64,000 nt of DNA from Microplitis mediator (lineage: Eukaryota > Arthropoda > Insecta > Hymenoptera > Braconidae). A program made the position numbers and the translations under genes. The DNA lies in assembly GCF_029852145.1 (NCBI RefSeq), contig NC_079973.1, positions 22,214,422-22,278,421 of the forward strand, read 5' to 3'. The notes below the pieces were generated by a model. That model saw only the letters and a list, made by a program, of their open reading frames with translations, did not search any database and was not told the DNA's origin. Of the stretch, positions 29,644 through 39,812 are shown one piece after another (position 1 is the first letter of the stretch; the number at the start of each line of letters is the position of its first letter).

Positions 29644-31249
29644 TTACTCAGCTTTAGTTTTGCTAGTGTCTTTGTAGTGCAAGAATACAAATGAAAATAT
29701 GAAAACACCAAACATCATTGAGAATGCACTTGCGTAGTATGGGTATGCACTTGGAATAAAACGTTCGTACTGAGTATGTTCAAGTGGACGTACTGATACT
29801 TGGGTAGTACTGTACAAGTGAGTCAAACCAATTCTATTGTAATCGACTTTGAATTGATAGACACCGTAGACATCAGGAATCTTAAATCTCGCTTCATAAC
29901 GACCGTATCCAGATGGTGTCATGGTCATACGGACAAATGGATCAATTCTTACAAATTCAAGCTGTAAATCATTGGCTTCATAGGGTACCCATTTCTCACC
30001 CACTAATTTTTCAACGGTAATTGTGTAAATAACATCATCCATGATGGTATAAGCTGCTGGTGGACTGTGTTCACCAATACGATTGTGGTTAACAGATGAT
30101 ACACGAATTACACCGTTTTCTTTGAAGACCCATTGAGTTATTGCTTTAGCAACTTCTTCGTTACCTGATTTTTCATAGCGTTTACCATCTAAAATAATAA
30201 ATAAATAAATGAATTTAATACATAAATTTTATAAAACTAAAGGTTTTAATTTAGAGTAAAGTAATTTACCTTGAGCCTTTTCAATAGCACTAGTAAAAGC
30301 TTCGTCACTGAAGAAGTAAAGGGAGCCAGTAAATAGAACACGAGCATTATTTCTCGCTTGAAGTGCAGCAATTAGTAGAGTATTTTTTCCAACAGCATGG
30401 GGATAATCTTTTATCTGCTGCTTAGGATTGTACGAGTATGCCGAGCTGGATCCTGTGAGTAAGCGGAGAACTAGTGGATTCTCCCGGTCAGCAATCAATC
30501 CAGTTCCTTCATAAAGCAATGGAGCAACTTGTCTGTTTCCAACAATAACCGGAGCATTGATAAGATTTTCTGGGTCCGCGACTATTTTTGTATGATGTCC
30601 ATCGTCAGTCACGTCGTAATTCAAGTGGTCGATAACACTGGCGCCTTCTTGGTCTAATTCAAATCCACACTCGCTTGCTAATTCTCTCAGAGCTTCACCA
30701 GATTGAGATGAACCAGATACCAAAACATTACCGCCATTGTCAATAAATTCAGTTATCGTTTCAACATTTAATGCTCCCCCGAATTCTTCAACTGACGGTG
30801 AAAAAATAATTAAATGCTCGTACGAATAATTTCCATACTTTGAAAGAACCAGATTAGCATCATCGGCTAGCTTGTATGTCAACGTGTAATCACGGTCTGA
30901 AACAAAATTGTTTTCAACGATTATGTCAATTGTAGGTTACAGTATACCAAAGAATTTACTTCTCATGAATTAATTCAACAATATAAATAATTATGACAGA
31001 TTATAAATATCTTTATGTATTATTTTAATTAATTATAAGTTAATTAAATAAACAATGAATATTAATTAGAATAATAAATGAAGCTGAGTATGATAGATAA
31101 TGATAAATAAAACTACCTTGGAGCCATTTAAAAAATATTGAATGTGTTTCCTTAATTCCAAGATTATCAAGGAGAACAAGTGTACGTCCACCGGCATTTG
31201 CAAATGTGAAAATGCAGAGAAAATAAAATAAACTTTGGCCAAAATACAT
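29644..31249 (-). CDS. Ost48: Oligosaccharyltransferase 48 kDa subunit (OST48/DDOST)
   Basis: Three coding exons on the minus strand: 31249-31117, 30896-30270, 30188-29644; 434 residues, close to the family length. It is a non-catalytic subunit of the ER complex that moves the Glc3Man9GlcNAc2 glycan to Asn of nascent proteins. Seen: a signal peptide (residues 1-~20), then the conserved GGRTLVLLDN start, HLIIFSPSVEEFGG, ETITEFIDNGG, VIDHLNYD, and the C-terminal LEFVRIDPFVR, PDVYGVYQFKVDYNR and QYERFIPSAYPYYAS. One transmembrane helix is near ~402-424, and a short cytosolic tail ends KTKAE, which fits a KxKxx ER-retrieval signal. Both introns split a codon after its first base and rejoin to the family consensus. 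It shares a ~415 bp upstream region with the divergent TPR gene. Confidence 0.96.
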
Positions 31250-31663
31250 GATCACTCTCGGGGTTTAATTAAATGGATACGATATGTGCCACGAGAGCGA
31301 TTTTATGATTACAGATATAGATGCCTGTGTGTAGAAAAAAATTTAATAGACGATCAAGGAAGTGTGACATGTCTTCAGTTAATACGTCAGCCATTTTTAC
31401 CATGAATTGATAAGCAAGAGAGTAGACAAAGTTGAAAATTTCAAAACAATACAGCAGAGACGTCTTCAGGATATGTAGTCAATGTCTGTTGTCACCTGGA
31501 ATCCAAATCTCCATCTTTGTTGTTTTTATTCAGTGGTTCCATTAGTATTGTTGAGGTCGGTGGTAAGGTTACGTCAAAAAAAAGTTGGTAATTAAAATAG
31601 TAAAATAAATAAAATATTGAATTACAAGTGAGAGCAATTGTTGATATAAAAGATATAGGTGTC
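31250..31663. promoter_or_regulatory. Shared upstream region of Ost48 (-) and the TPR gene (+)
   Basis: Only 414 bp separate the two start codons, so the promoter is probably bidirectional. No TATA box is obvious; the region is less AT-rich than its surroundings. Confidence 0.5.
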
Positions 31664-33967
31664 ATGTGGACTGACAGGCGTATAGCCAGCTATGCTATTT
31701 GCTTGCTGGTATTCCAAGTACGGCTGTCTAATTCACGGACTTCTTGGAGACTAAGTGCTGATGGAGTTGTGAAGGCTACACAGTTCGCATCACCCGTTGA
31801 AGATGATCCGATTTTTGAAATTCTCACTTCGACGGTGAGTTCATCTAATGGACAGGGTTGGAGCAAAAGTGCGTCAACTGACAATCAAGAAAAATTACAA
31901 GTTTATTGTAATGAATTCAATAGCTTTATAACAAGCAATAATGACAGGTAAACTATTGTTATTATTCATTATTGCATGATGTTACTTTTTCATGATACTG
32001 AAAGTACCAGACATCAGAATTTTTTAATTTTTTTAAACAATTAACTTGTAAGTGAAATAAAATTTTTCGAATATGCGCAAAAATATTTTTCGGTTTTTTA
32101 TTTGTTTACTTAAAAGAAATAAATTTTTTAAAACTCTGCTACTTTCAGTATCACACTTTTTTGTGTTAATTGTTTTTTAATTCACAAGTACTGTTATGTT
32201 TTATGTATGACATCATCAATAGCTTGTTTGTTTTTAAATATTTGTGTTATAAATAAATGTTTGTGCTTTTTTTAGCTGAGCAAAATAATATTATATGCAT
32301 TGATGTTCATTGGCTTGATGTTTTTTTTATTTAAGTAAATTTAAAAATTTTTTTAGTTAAAGAATTTTTAAAAAATTGTCCAGAGAATGCTGTGTGGTAA
32401 TTAGTGATATTTTATTTCTAATAGTAGTATATTTGTTTTTGCCCGTAGTTAGTGTTTGTGTGTGGCTTGCTGTTGTCATTACAGCAATTATGACAGCGTT
32501 AAATTTCGTGCAGACGTTTTGTTTCCTACACCATGGCGGATCCACCAAACGCAACGGACACACTGACCTCTGCTGCTGGATCAACATCATCCCAGGAGCA
32601 ACAGATTGTGTGCACTGCTGGCCAGCAGTGCGAGGACATTGTATTGGATTGTGGGAAGCCAGTTAATTACACGTACTACGACAATCTTGTTGGCATTGCT
32701 AATCGCAATAAACATCCGCTGGTACCAGAACCACATGTGGCTCTCATGTTCAAAAAGGGCAGCACTAAAGTCGAGGATGTTGATATTGATTTACTGGAGA
32801 GACGACTCAAGAAAGCCAAGCGAGAGGTAAATTTTTATTTGTATTTAATTAAAAGTTTAATTACTTAATTAATTATGATAAATTTATTTTAGAAACCAAA
32901 GTCAGTTCAATTGTACAATCAAATTGGTAATTTCTGGCGTATAAAGGGCAATGCTGAGCGATCAATCGAGTGTTTTAGACGAGCACTTGCCGTTTCACCT
33001 CACAATGCTGAAGTTTTATTGAATTTAGCAAGGGTACTGATGGTTCTACAGTATTTAGATGATGCTACGTACTTAGCACGACGATCATTAGAACTACAAC
33101 CACCTGATCGTAATGCATGGGAACAGTATCTTACACTTGGACAAATATTTAAGGTACTAATTATTAAATTTAACTCATTACTTATTACTTTAATCACCCT
33201 GATAGCACGAGTTGCTCGTAAAAAAGTTGGTATTCATTAGTTTGCGACCAACTTGACGACAGCTCTAGCTTTTGCAACTTTTGGCTACAAGTTACTGCCG
33301 ACTTTCTGAGAAAGTTGACGCCAGGGAAGAGCCGCAATTCGAAAGCAGGTTTCTGAGAAAATTCAAGGCAACTTTCCGTCAACTTATGGATTGTCAACTT
33401 TTGTAACCAACTTTCTCAAAAAGTGTCTGCTAACTTTGGAAGTACCAACTTTTGTGGCCAACTTGGCGTCTAGTTGTGGCTGTTAGTTTGACGCCAGTTT
33501 CTCGCCAACTTGGCTATCAGGGCAGCTGATTAAACTTAAAAACCATTGTAATTTAAAATGACTATTTATTTTTAGGCATATGGACATTTTCAAGAAGCAG
33601 CTGTACATTTAAGACACGCTTTAGAATTAAAGCCAGACCTCATAGACGCTGCAGAGGCACTCAAAGAAGTTGAATCGCTACCAACTGCTAGTATACATGT
33701 GTATACTTTGCTCATAATTGTTTGCTTGGTAAGAGAAGTTATCAATTTTAATTGTCTGAATTATTTTTAAAAAAATTCATTGTTTAATCGCGTTAATTAT
33801 TTTCGTAGGTTTTGGGCGTTCTACTCGTAGTACTCAGTACTATAGAATGCGATGATAATATAACACTGAACAGTGATCAGCTTCAGCGACCTGTTCAGCG
33901 TAATTTCAATCGAACATTATCAATGCGTAGTCTACGTTTGAACGTACCTCGCAATAAACGTTGTTAA
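31664..33967 (+). CDS. Signal-peptide TPR membrane protein (TTC17-like N-terminus)
   Basis: Five coding exons: 31664-31947, 32514-32826, 32893-33153, 33576-33728, 33809-33967; 389 residues. The function is not known to me. Seen: a signal peptide (1-~24) followed by TSWRLSADG, which resembles the start of mature TTC17; a Cys-containing segment (~95-170); a conserved-looking NYTYYDNLVGIANR; three TPR units at about 202-235, 237-269 and 273-306; a hydrophobic helix ~322-346; and a basic tail ending NKRC. Predicted topology is type I with lumenal TPRs. The 31947/32514 junction was chosen because it keeps the frame into the exon 2 MADPPN segment; that internal ATG (32533) could be an alternative start giving a form without signal peptide. 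MITEs sit in introns 1 and 3. Confidence 0.75.
31993..32153. mobile_element. Palindromic MITE in intron 1 of the TPR gene
   Basis: Ends TGATACTGAAAGTACCAGAC and its inverse (TACTTTCAGTATCA); 161 bp with an ATGCGCAAAAATATT-type core. A diverged member of family 1. Confidence 0.65.
33197..33522. mobile_element. MITE with CCCTGATAGC ends in intron 3 of the TPR gene
   Basis: 326 bp between CCCTGATAGC and GCTATCAGGG, the same ends as 19750-20066. The interior is dense in CAACTTT/AAAGTTG words in both orientations, so it folds on itself. Confidence 0.7.
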
Positions 33968-34304
33968 TTTTGTTGTTGATAATATATAAATACTGTTTTT
34001 TTTTGTTTCTTTAGTAATAAATTATTAATTAATCACTCAAGAGCGTGTTCAGGAAAACACTCTGGAGAGTGATAAATATCTAACCAGGTGCTTAGTAAAT
34101 GAAAAGTCACGTGGTTTAATTAAAACTAGAGGCACGGAAGATACTGCATTTACCTTCCGCAGAGTTTATAAAGGCACTATGGTAGTCGAATTGTTCCTCT
34201 GGGTTAACCAGATAATGTTTATTAACCCAAAAGTTGGACACTGAGAGAAAAAAAATATTTTCCGATCATTGTCTAGTCTTACCGCAAGAAATTATACTAT
34301 AGTA

Positions 34305-34431
34305 TATTACACACCGAGGGAAGTAAAGTAAGAAATGTCTCAGATCACATGTAATTGTTGGCCGAGGCGAAGCCGAGGTCAACAAACATGTGATCTGAGG
34401 CTTTCTTATTTACTTCCCGAGGAGTGTATGC
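34305..34431. repeat. Palindromic repeat, arms with CTCAGATCACATGT
   Basis: Arms TCTCAGATCACATGT and ACATGTGATCTGAG plus matching outer segments (GAGGGAAGTAAA with TTTACTTCCCGAG). A related hairpin is inside the composite repeat at 19650-19745. Confidence 0.75.
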
Positions 34432-34432
34432 T

Positions 34433-34522
34433 ATTTTTCTCCTCGACGGAGGCGGAAAGCGCCAACTTCGTTTTGCACAGCGGGACGAAAGTTGACGCTT
34501 TCCGCCCGTCGAGGAGAAAAAT
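34433..34522. repeat. 90 nt GC-rich hairpin, pre-miRNA-like
   Basis: Arms ATTTTTCTCCTCGACGG... and ...CCGTCGAGGAGAAAAAT pair over nearly 38 bases with a two-base bulge and a few wobbles; the loop is ~14 bases. It directly follows the hairpin at 34305-34431, so it may be part of one mobile unit rather than an RNA gene. Confidence 0.6.
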
Positions 34523-36557
34523 ATTTTAAGTCTAATATATTTTTGGCGCAAAAATTTGAAGATTTCATTAAAAATAATTTTCTTAATCGAAGTAATCCAA
34601 GTTTATTTCAAGATATGATCTTCATTTTTTTTGCAATAGTGTACAGCTTGGAGAATTGATGTCAGGTCTTTAAAATGTCTATTAGACTAGATCCAAAGAC
34701 CAGGCATTAATGCTCCAAACTGTAAATTGATTTTGATTTTATTCTGTCAAGAAAATGATTCTTCGCGTTAGATATGAAATTAATAATGCAATAATTTATA
34801 TCGATTTATTACTCAAGAGGATATTGTTTTTACGAAAGTTATTTTTTTTCTCAGAGCATCTCTCTCCTCCAGAGTTAATTTCTGAACATGCTTTAAATGA
34901 TATTACGTTTGGGAATTTAATTACCCAATGATGATTGTGATAGAAATAAAAACGTTTTTTGAGCAGCCGTGACTCGTAAACTAAGTTTATATAATAAGTA
35001 AGGACTTATGTATTTGAGTGTGCTAACAATGCTATGATGGAAAAAAGAAAATACCAAAAATACAGTACAATAGAATGTGATAGCAATTAATAATACTCTT
35101 ATTATTTATTTTTTTAAACCCATTCACTAATCCACCATTTATTTAAACATTTATAACTTTACATTTTCCATTTACTTGATTATTTATACATCTCTAAATA
35201 TATAATCTCATAGACGATAAATATATATATATTTTTTTAAATTGTACACTTTATGTGTATCGTTGATTAACTGACAGTATTTGATACTAGTTTATTTTAA
35301 TTATTTTGAACGAGATCGATTAAATCTATTTACATACACAAAGTATTGGCTATGCCATTAATATATTTGTTAAGCTCATTATTCAACATTAGTGACGATC
35401 TAATAATTTATCGATTCAAAAATAGGATATATGATATGGGGGCATTTATTTTGTATTTCAATTAACAAAAATATTTCTATTTATTTAATTTTACAATACA
35501 TTTTTTTTTAATTTTTAATTACTGTTTTAAATAGACAGTTTTTTTTTTATTTAAAGATATGAGGAAGGTGATGATTTAAATAATAATTAAATAATTTATT
35601 AATGATAAAGTTGTTATTTAAATATTTCGTTTTGTTTATTCGAAAATAATATACATGAGAATGATATAACATTTTGTGAACTGCCGGTCATTATTTTTTA
35701 ATGATAATCCAATATCTCTTTTTTTTTTATCTTGTTTAATTGCACTATCAATTTAAGTATTTTTAATTTTCATCGAACAGTAAGTTAATTGTTTTGAAAA
35801 CTTTATTCATTTAATTTTAAAATATTAAAATATTTTATTTTATATTTAAAGTATTATTTAATTTATATATTAATTCCAAATCAATCAAAATATATTTTGA
35901 TTTTTTAAATTTCAACAAAAGATTTATTGCTTCCGATAATTATTTTTTTTACTGCTCGAAGTTTTTTAATTAGAAAAATAAATTAGTAATTCACGATCCT
36001 ATCACGCAACCTCTGATCTATTATACTAATTTATTAATCATAATTATAATTATAATTACGTTCGTCATCATAATCAACAATATAATTCGCGATAATATTA
36101 ATAATAATATAAAATAAATTCAAGTGCAATGAAATATTACATCATATTTACAAAAAAATCAAAGTATTTTTTGCATTGGCAAAACCTAAGCATGCGCTTT
36201 CAAAATATATATCTAATATTTAACTTTTTCTTTACTATTACGTTGCATATTGAAAATAAAATATAACAATAATTATAATAACTATTGATTGAGATTAAGA
36301 TTTTAAATTTAACATAACTTACATTTTGTTTGTTTGTTTTTTTTTTTTTTTATATTTTTCTTTGTATGTTTTTTTATTTTATTAGGCTTTTATCTAGAAG
36401 CTAATTACTGCTTCTAATTTATTTATGTACAAGTGCCAGTTTTCACTGAGGCCCTACGACGTGTGTTATCTACTCAATCTAATTTCAATGCAATCACGTT
36501 CTCTTTCCCTTCAATCATTTAAAAAAAAAAAAAAAAATACGAAATAAATTTTTGTCT

Positions 36558-36948
36558 GATACTAAAATCAGCCGACGTCTAATAATTTTTGGATTTTTTT
36601 TAAGCGAGAAATTATAAAAAAAAAATATTTTAAAAAATTGCACTCATAGTCTTTTAAATTTTCTACATGTGCATATTTTTAGTTTTTTTTTTTTCTCCAA
36701 ATTTAATTGTTAAAAAAAATCCAAAAATTTTTAATTGTCTGCTAACTTCAAGATCGTAAATCAGCTGACTTCTAATAATTTTTGGATTTTTTTAAAAACG
36801 ATAATTAATAAAAAAAAAATATTTCAAAAAATTGCGCCTATAGTTTTTTTAATTTTCTACATGTGCATATTTTAGTTTTCGTTTTTTTGTAATTTATTTG
36901 TTGAAAAAAAAATCCGAAAATTGTAAATTGTCTGCTGACTTCAAGATC
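36558..36948. mobile_element. Two adjacent family 1 MITEs
   Basis: First copy 36558-36755 (GATACTAAAATCAGCCGACG to GCTAACTTCAAGATC). The second, slightly 5'-truncated, runs ~36760-36948 (TCAGCTGACTTC to CTGACTTCAAGATC). Both have the GCAC and CTACATGTGC core words. Confidence 0.75.
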
Positions 36949-37714
36949 ATATTTTTGTTCGTTAAAAATTAAACCATAAAAAATAAAAAAAAAAGAAGTC
37001 TTTAATCACCGGAAATAAAATAAAATAATAATTAGTAATAACTTAATTTAAATAAAATGTAAATTTGCGCAATGAGAAAAAGTTTTAGTTCTTACATACA
37101 ACATTATTTCACAGCAATTAGACTGGGTACAGTAAATTTAATATAATAATTATACGTCTTTTTAATTATCTCGACACACATGCATGTCTCTTTAACAATA
37201 CATTCAACAATGTAATAATTAAAAAAAAAATACGGACGTAAAATAATTAAAACTAATGCAATCAATAGATCGATATCCTTCTCTACTCTCTTGTTCATTA
37301 AAACATTAATTAAAACTAATACTGATAACTCTTTATCAAAAATGCACAACATGGACGTAAATAATTATTGTCATGCTCACAACAACAATAATAAAAAAAT
37401 AATAATTATAATAACAATAATTATTTAATTAGTTAATTAACTAAGTAGATAGTTGATTGATAATTAAATTCAAACTATGCAAGTTTATCGTCAATCTGTA
37501 CCCAATCCAATAAAAAAAAAGTACGCATATCGTAAATCGTTATTCCCTCGCTAATATATAATAAGTATATACATCAACTAGCGAACACGTTTTAATGTAC
37601 TGGATATTTCTATTAGTGTGTAACACACATGTGTATTTTTTAGCGTTAGATAACGTTCGCGTTGTTATAATATTTTGTCATTAGTTACGATGTTTTGTTA
37701 GTACATTGGAATTA

Positions 37715-38728
37715 TTAAAACTGTACCCAACTGGCATTGGAAGCGGAACCTGGAGATGCAGCTGATGGCTGTTGCTGCTGCTGTTGTTGTTGTGATGCAC
37801 TAGCAAATTCACCCCATTCAGAACCTGGTTGTGCATTTCCGGCTGGTTTATGAGCCGGTGAGGAAGTTGGAGTTTTTGGTGGTGGTGGTGCTATTTTGAC
37901 ACCTCCTGGAGGTGGGGGAAGACCTAATCCTACTTGAGGACGCTTTGACTTTGATGAAACTTCACTACCATCTTTTTTCTGTTTGAAAAGTAATTGGTAT
38001 AAATTATTGTATTAAATTAAAAAAAAAAGAAACAATGAATAGTAGTAGTGCTTACGGTGATTTTCATATTTATTTTAATAGTTTCTCCCTCTTTGAACCT
38101 GAGATCTAGTTCAGGTTTAGGTTGCTCTTTTTCTTTTTCAATTTGTTCACGATTTTTTAGCCACTTAAAGTGATCCTGCAGAGCAACGTTGAGATCAAAA
38201 CTGTCAGATCTATCTAAAAATCCTACACCAATGAAAGCTGCTCTGCCATTGTCATCTTGGATTTTCAGCACAAAGTAACGCGATGAATCAGTTACTGGTT
38301 CAACAGCTGCACCAGGATAAGTGTCAATAGGACACTTGGCAAATAATTCCCCACTCATTTTATCCTCTAGTTTAATCGTTATCGTATCACCTTGAGATAC
38401 CAAACGCATCCTTCCTGTCCATGATGGCTCTTGGAGATTCCAATCTGCTGCTCTATAGTAATTCAAACAATCGCGATTAAAATTTTTATGATTATTATTC
38501 TTTTATTTTAAAATGTCATCAATAAAAACAAGTCACTGGCAATTAAAGTAAATATGGGTCACCAAACTAATGCTTTTACGATTGTGTTATAGAGAAATAA
38601 TAAATCTACGATTTCAACAAATGTTTAGCATTATTTTCTTACCTGTGACCTCGATTGGATGCCCTTGGAGGAATTTTAAATACAAAAACCTCGGATTTAA
38701 CTAAAAGCACACTCTCGTAAGACTCCAT
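37715..38728 (-). CDS. NECAP: NECAP, adaptin-ear-binding coat-associated protein
   Basis: Three coding exons on the minus strand: 38728-38643, 38452-38056, 37978-37715; 248 residues. NECAP binds AP-2 on clathrin-coated pits and tunes coat assembly in endocytosis. Seen: the PHear domain (~1-160) with ESVLLVKSEVFVFKIPPRAS, GDTITIKLEDKMSGELFA, DSSRYFVLKIQDDNGRAAFI and QDHFKWLK, then a Pro-rich tail (PPPPGG, PPPPK), an EWGEF motif, a Gln run of about eight, and the C-terminal WVQF. WxxF motifs bind the AP-2 alpha ear. Intron 1 splits an Arg codon and rejoins to the family RGxRAxDW motif. Shorter than vertebrate NECAP1/2 in the linker. Confidence 0.95.
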
Positions 38729-39812
38729 AATGTTTAAATAAAATTGTTTAATTGTTTTATAGAAAATAGTATGATTTTAAAGTGATGAGTATGACACGAG
38801 TACGATATTTGACAACTCATAAACTATTTAGTTGTATTGGTTTTATGTACACAGACACAATCACACACTTCCGACGTGATTCGATAACTTTTATCTGCAA
38901 TCACGCCTCTTTTTCTTCTCTCTAACAACAGATAATGATAAAAAAAAATAAACAATGACATCGTCTGTGTCTAATCTTACAAATAATTTTTCGCGCCAAA
39001 TGTTGTTTTTTTAAATATTGCCTAATTTATTTTTATTTTTATTTGAATATTTTTTTTAATTACAGAAATATCGATTGCCATTATTTTTTTCAGTACATTT
39101 CAAATGGTGACGCCAAGTTGGCGCGAAATTTAAAAACTAAAAATTTGAAATTTTTTCAGAACTCGTTTAAAAAGTGATCCTGAAGTTAGCAGACAATAAA
39201 AAATTTTCAAATTTTGTTTTCGACGATTTAATTTAAAAACTAAAAATATGCACATGTAGAAAATTAAATAAATTACAGGTGCAATTTTTTAAAATACTTT
39301 TTTTTTATAATTTATGGATTTTTAAAAAATTCAAAATTTAATAGTCGGCTAACTTCAGTATCGTATTTGAAAATCAAAATTATGTTAATTTTAATAAAAA
39401 GTATGGGCCAGCAATTGCTAATTAGACATATGAAGTTAAAAATTTATCATCACAGCAAATGTATGTGTAAATTTATAAATAATTTTTTACGTAAAGATTT
39501 TTTTTTAAAGTTTAGTGCAACTTACGAATAAAATATTTTATTTATTATTGAATTGATTTTAAATCAATGAATATTTTAAATGACACTAATAGAAAAAAAA
39601 ATCACTAGACGATAGGGAAATTCACTTGATGTTGGTACACTATAGAAACATTTTTAAAAAATTCTCACTCCATGTCCATATTCTCTCCATTCCATAATTT
39701 CACACGTGGTTATTGGTGGTTATGTGTATGATCACATTATTGTGATGTATTGTAATTGTTTTGTGTAATAATTGTTTGAATAATCCAAAATTTTAAAAAT
39801 TAAATTATCACG
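38729..39812. promoter_or_regulatory. Divergent upstream region of NECAP (-) and DDX18 (+)
   Basis: 1.08 kb between start codons. A family 1 MITE occupies 39176-39362. 38810-38940 is less AT-rich and likely carries the NECAP start; 39660-39812 likely carries the DDX18 start. No TATA box is clear. Confidence 0.4.
39176..39362. mobile_element. Palindromic MITE (family 1) in a divergent promoter region
   Basis: 187 bp from GATCCTGAAGTTAGCAGAC to GTCGGCTAACTTCAGTATC, flanked by GT on both sides, with core words GCACATGTAG and TACAGGTGC. Confidence 0.75.

Larger units (their letters stand above)
33968..37714. other. Convergent intergenic region (TPR gene and NECAP)
   Basis: 3.7 kb without a recognisable gene. 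It contains two hairpins (34305-34431 and 34433-34522), a pair of family 1 MITEs (36558-36948), long AT-rich stretches, and the 3'UTRs of both neighbours. Confidence 0.5.
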
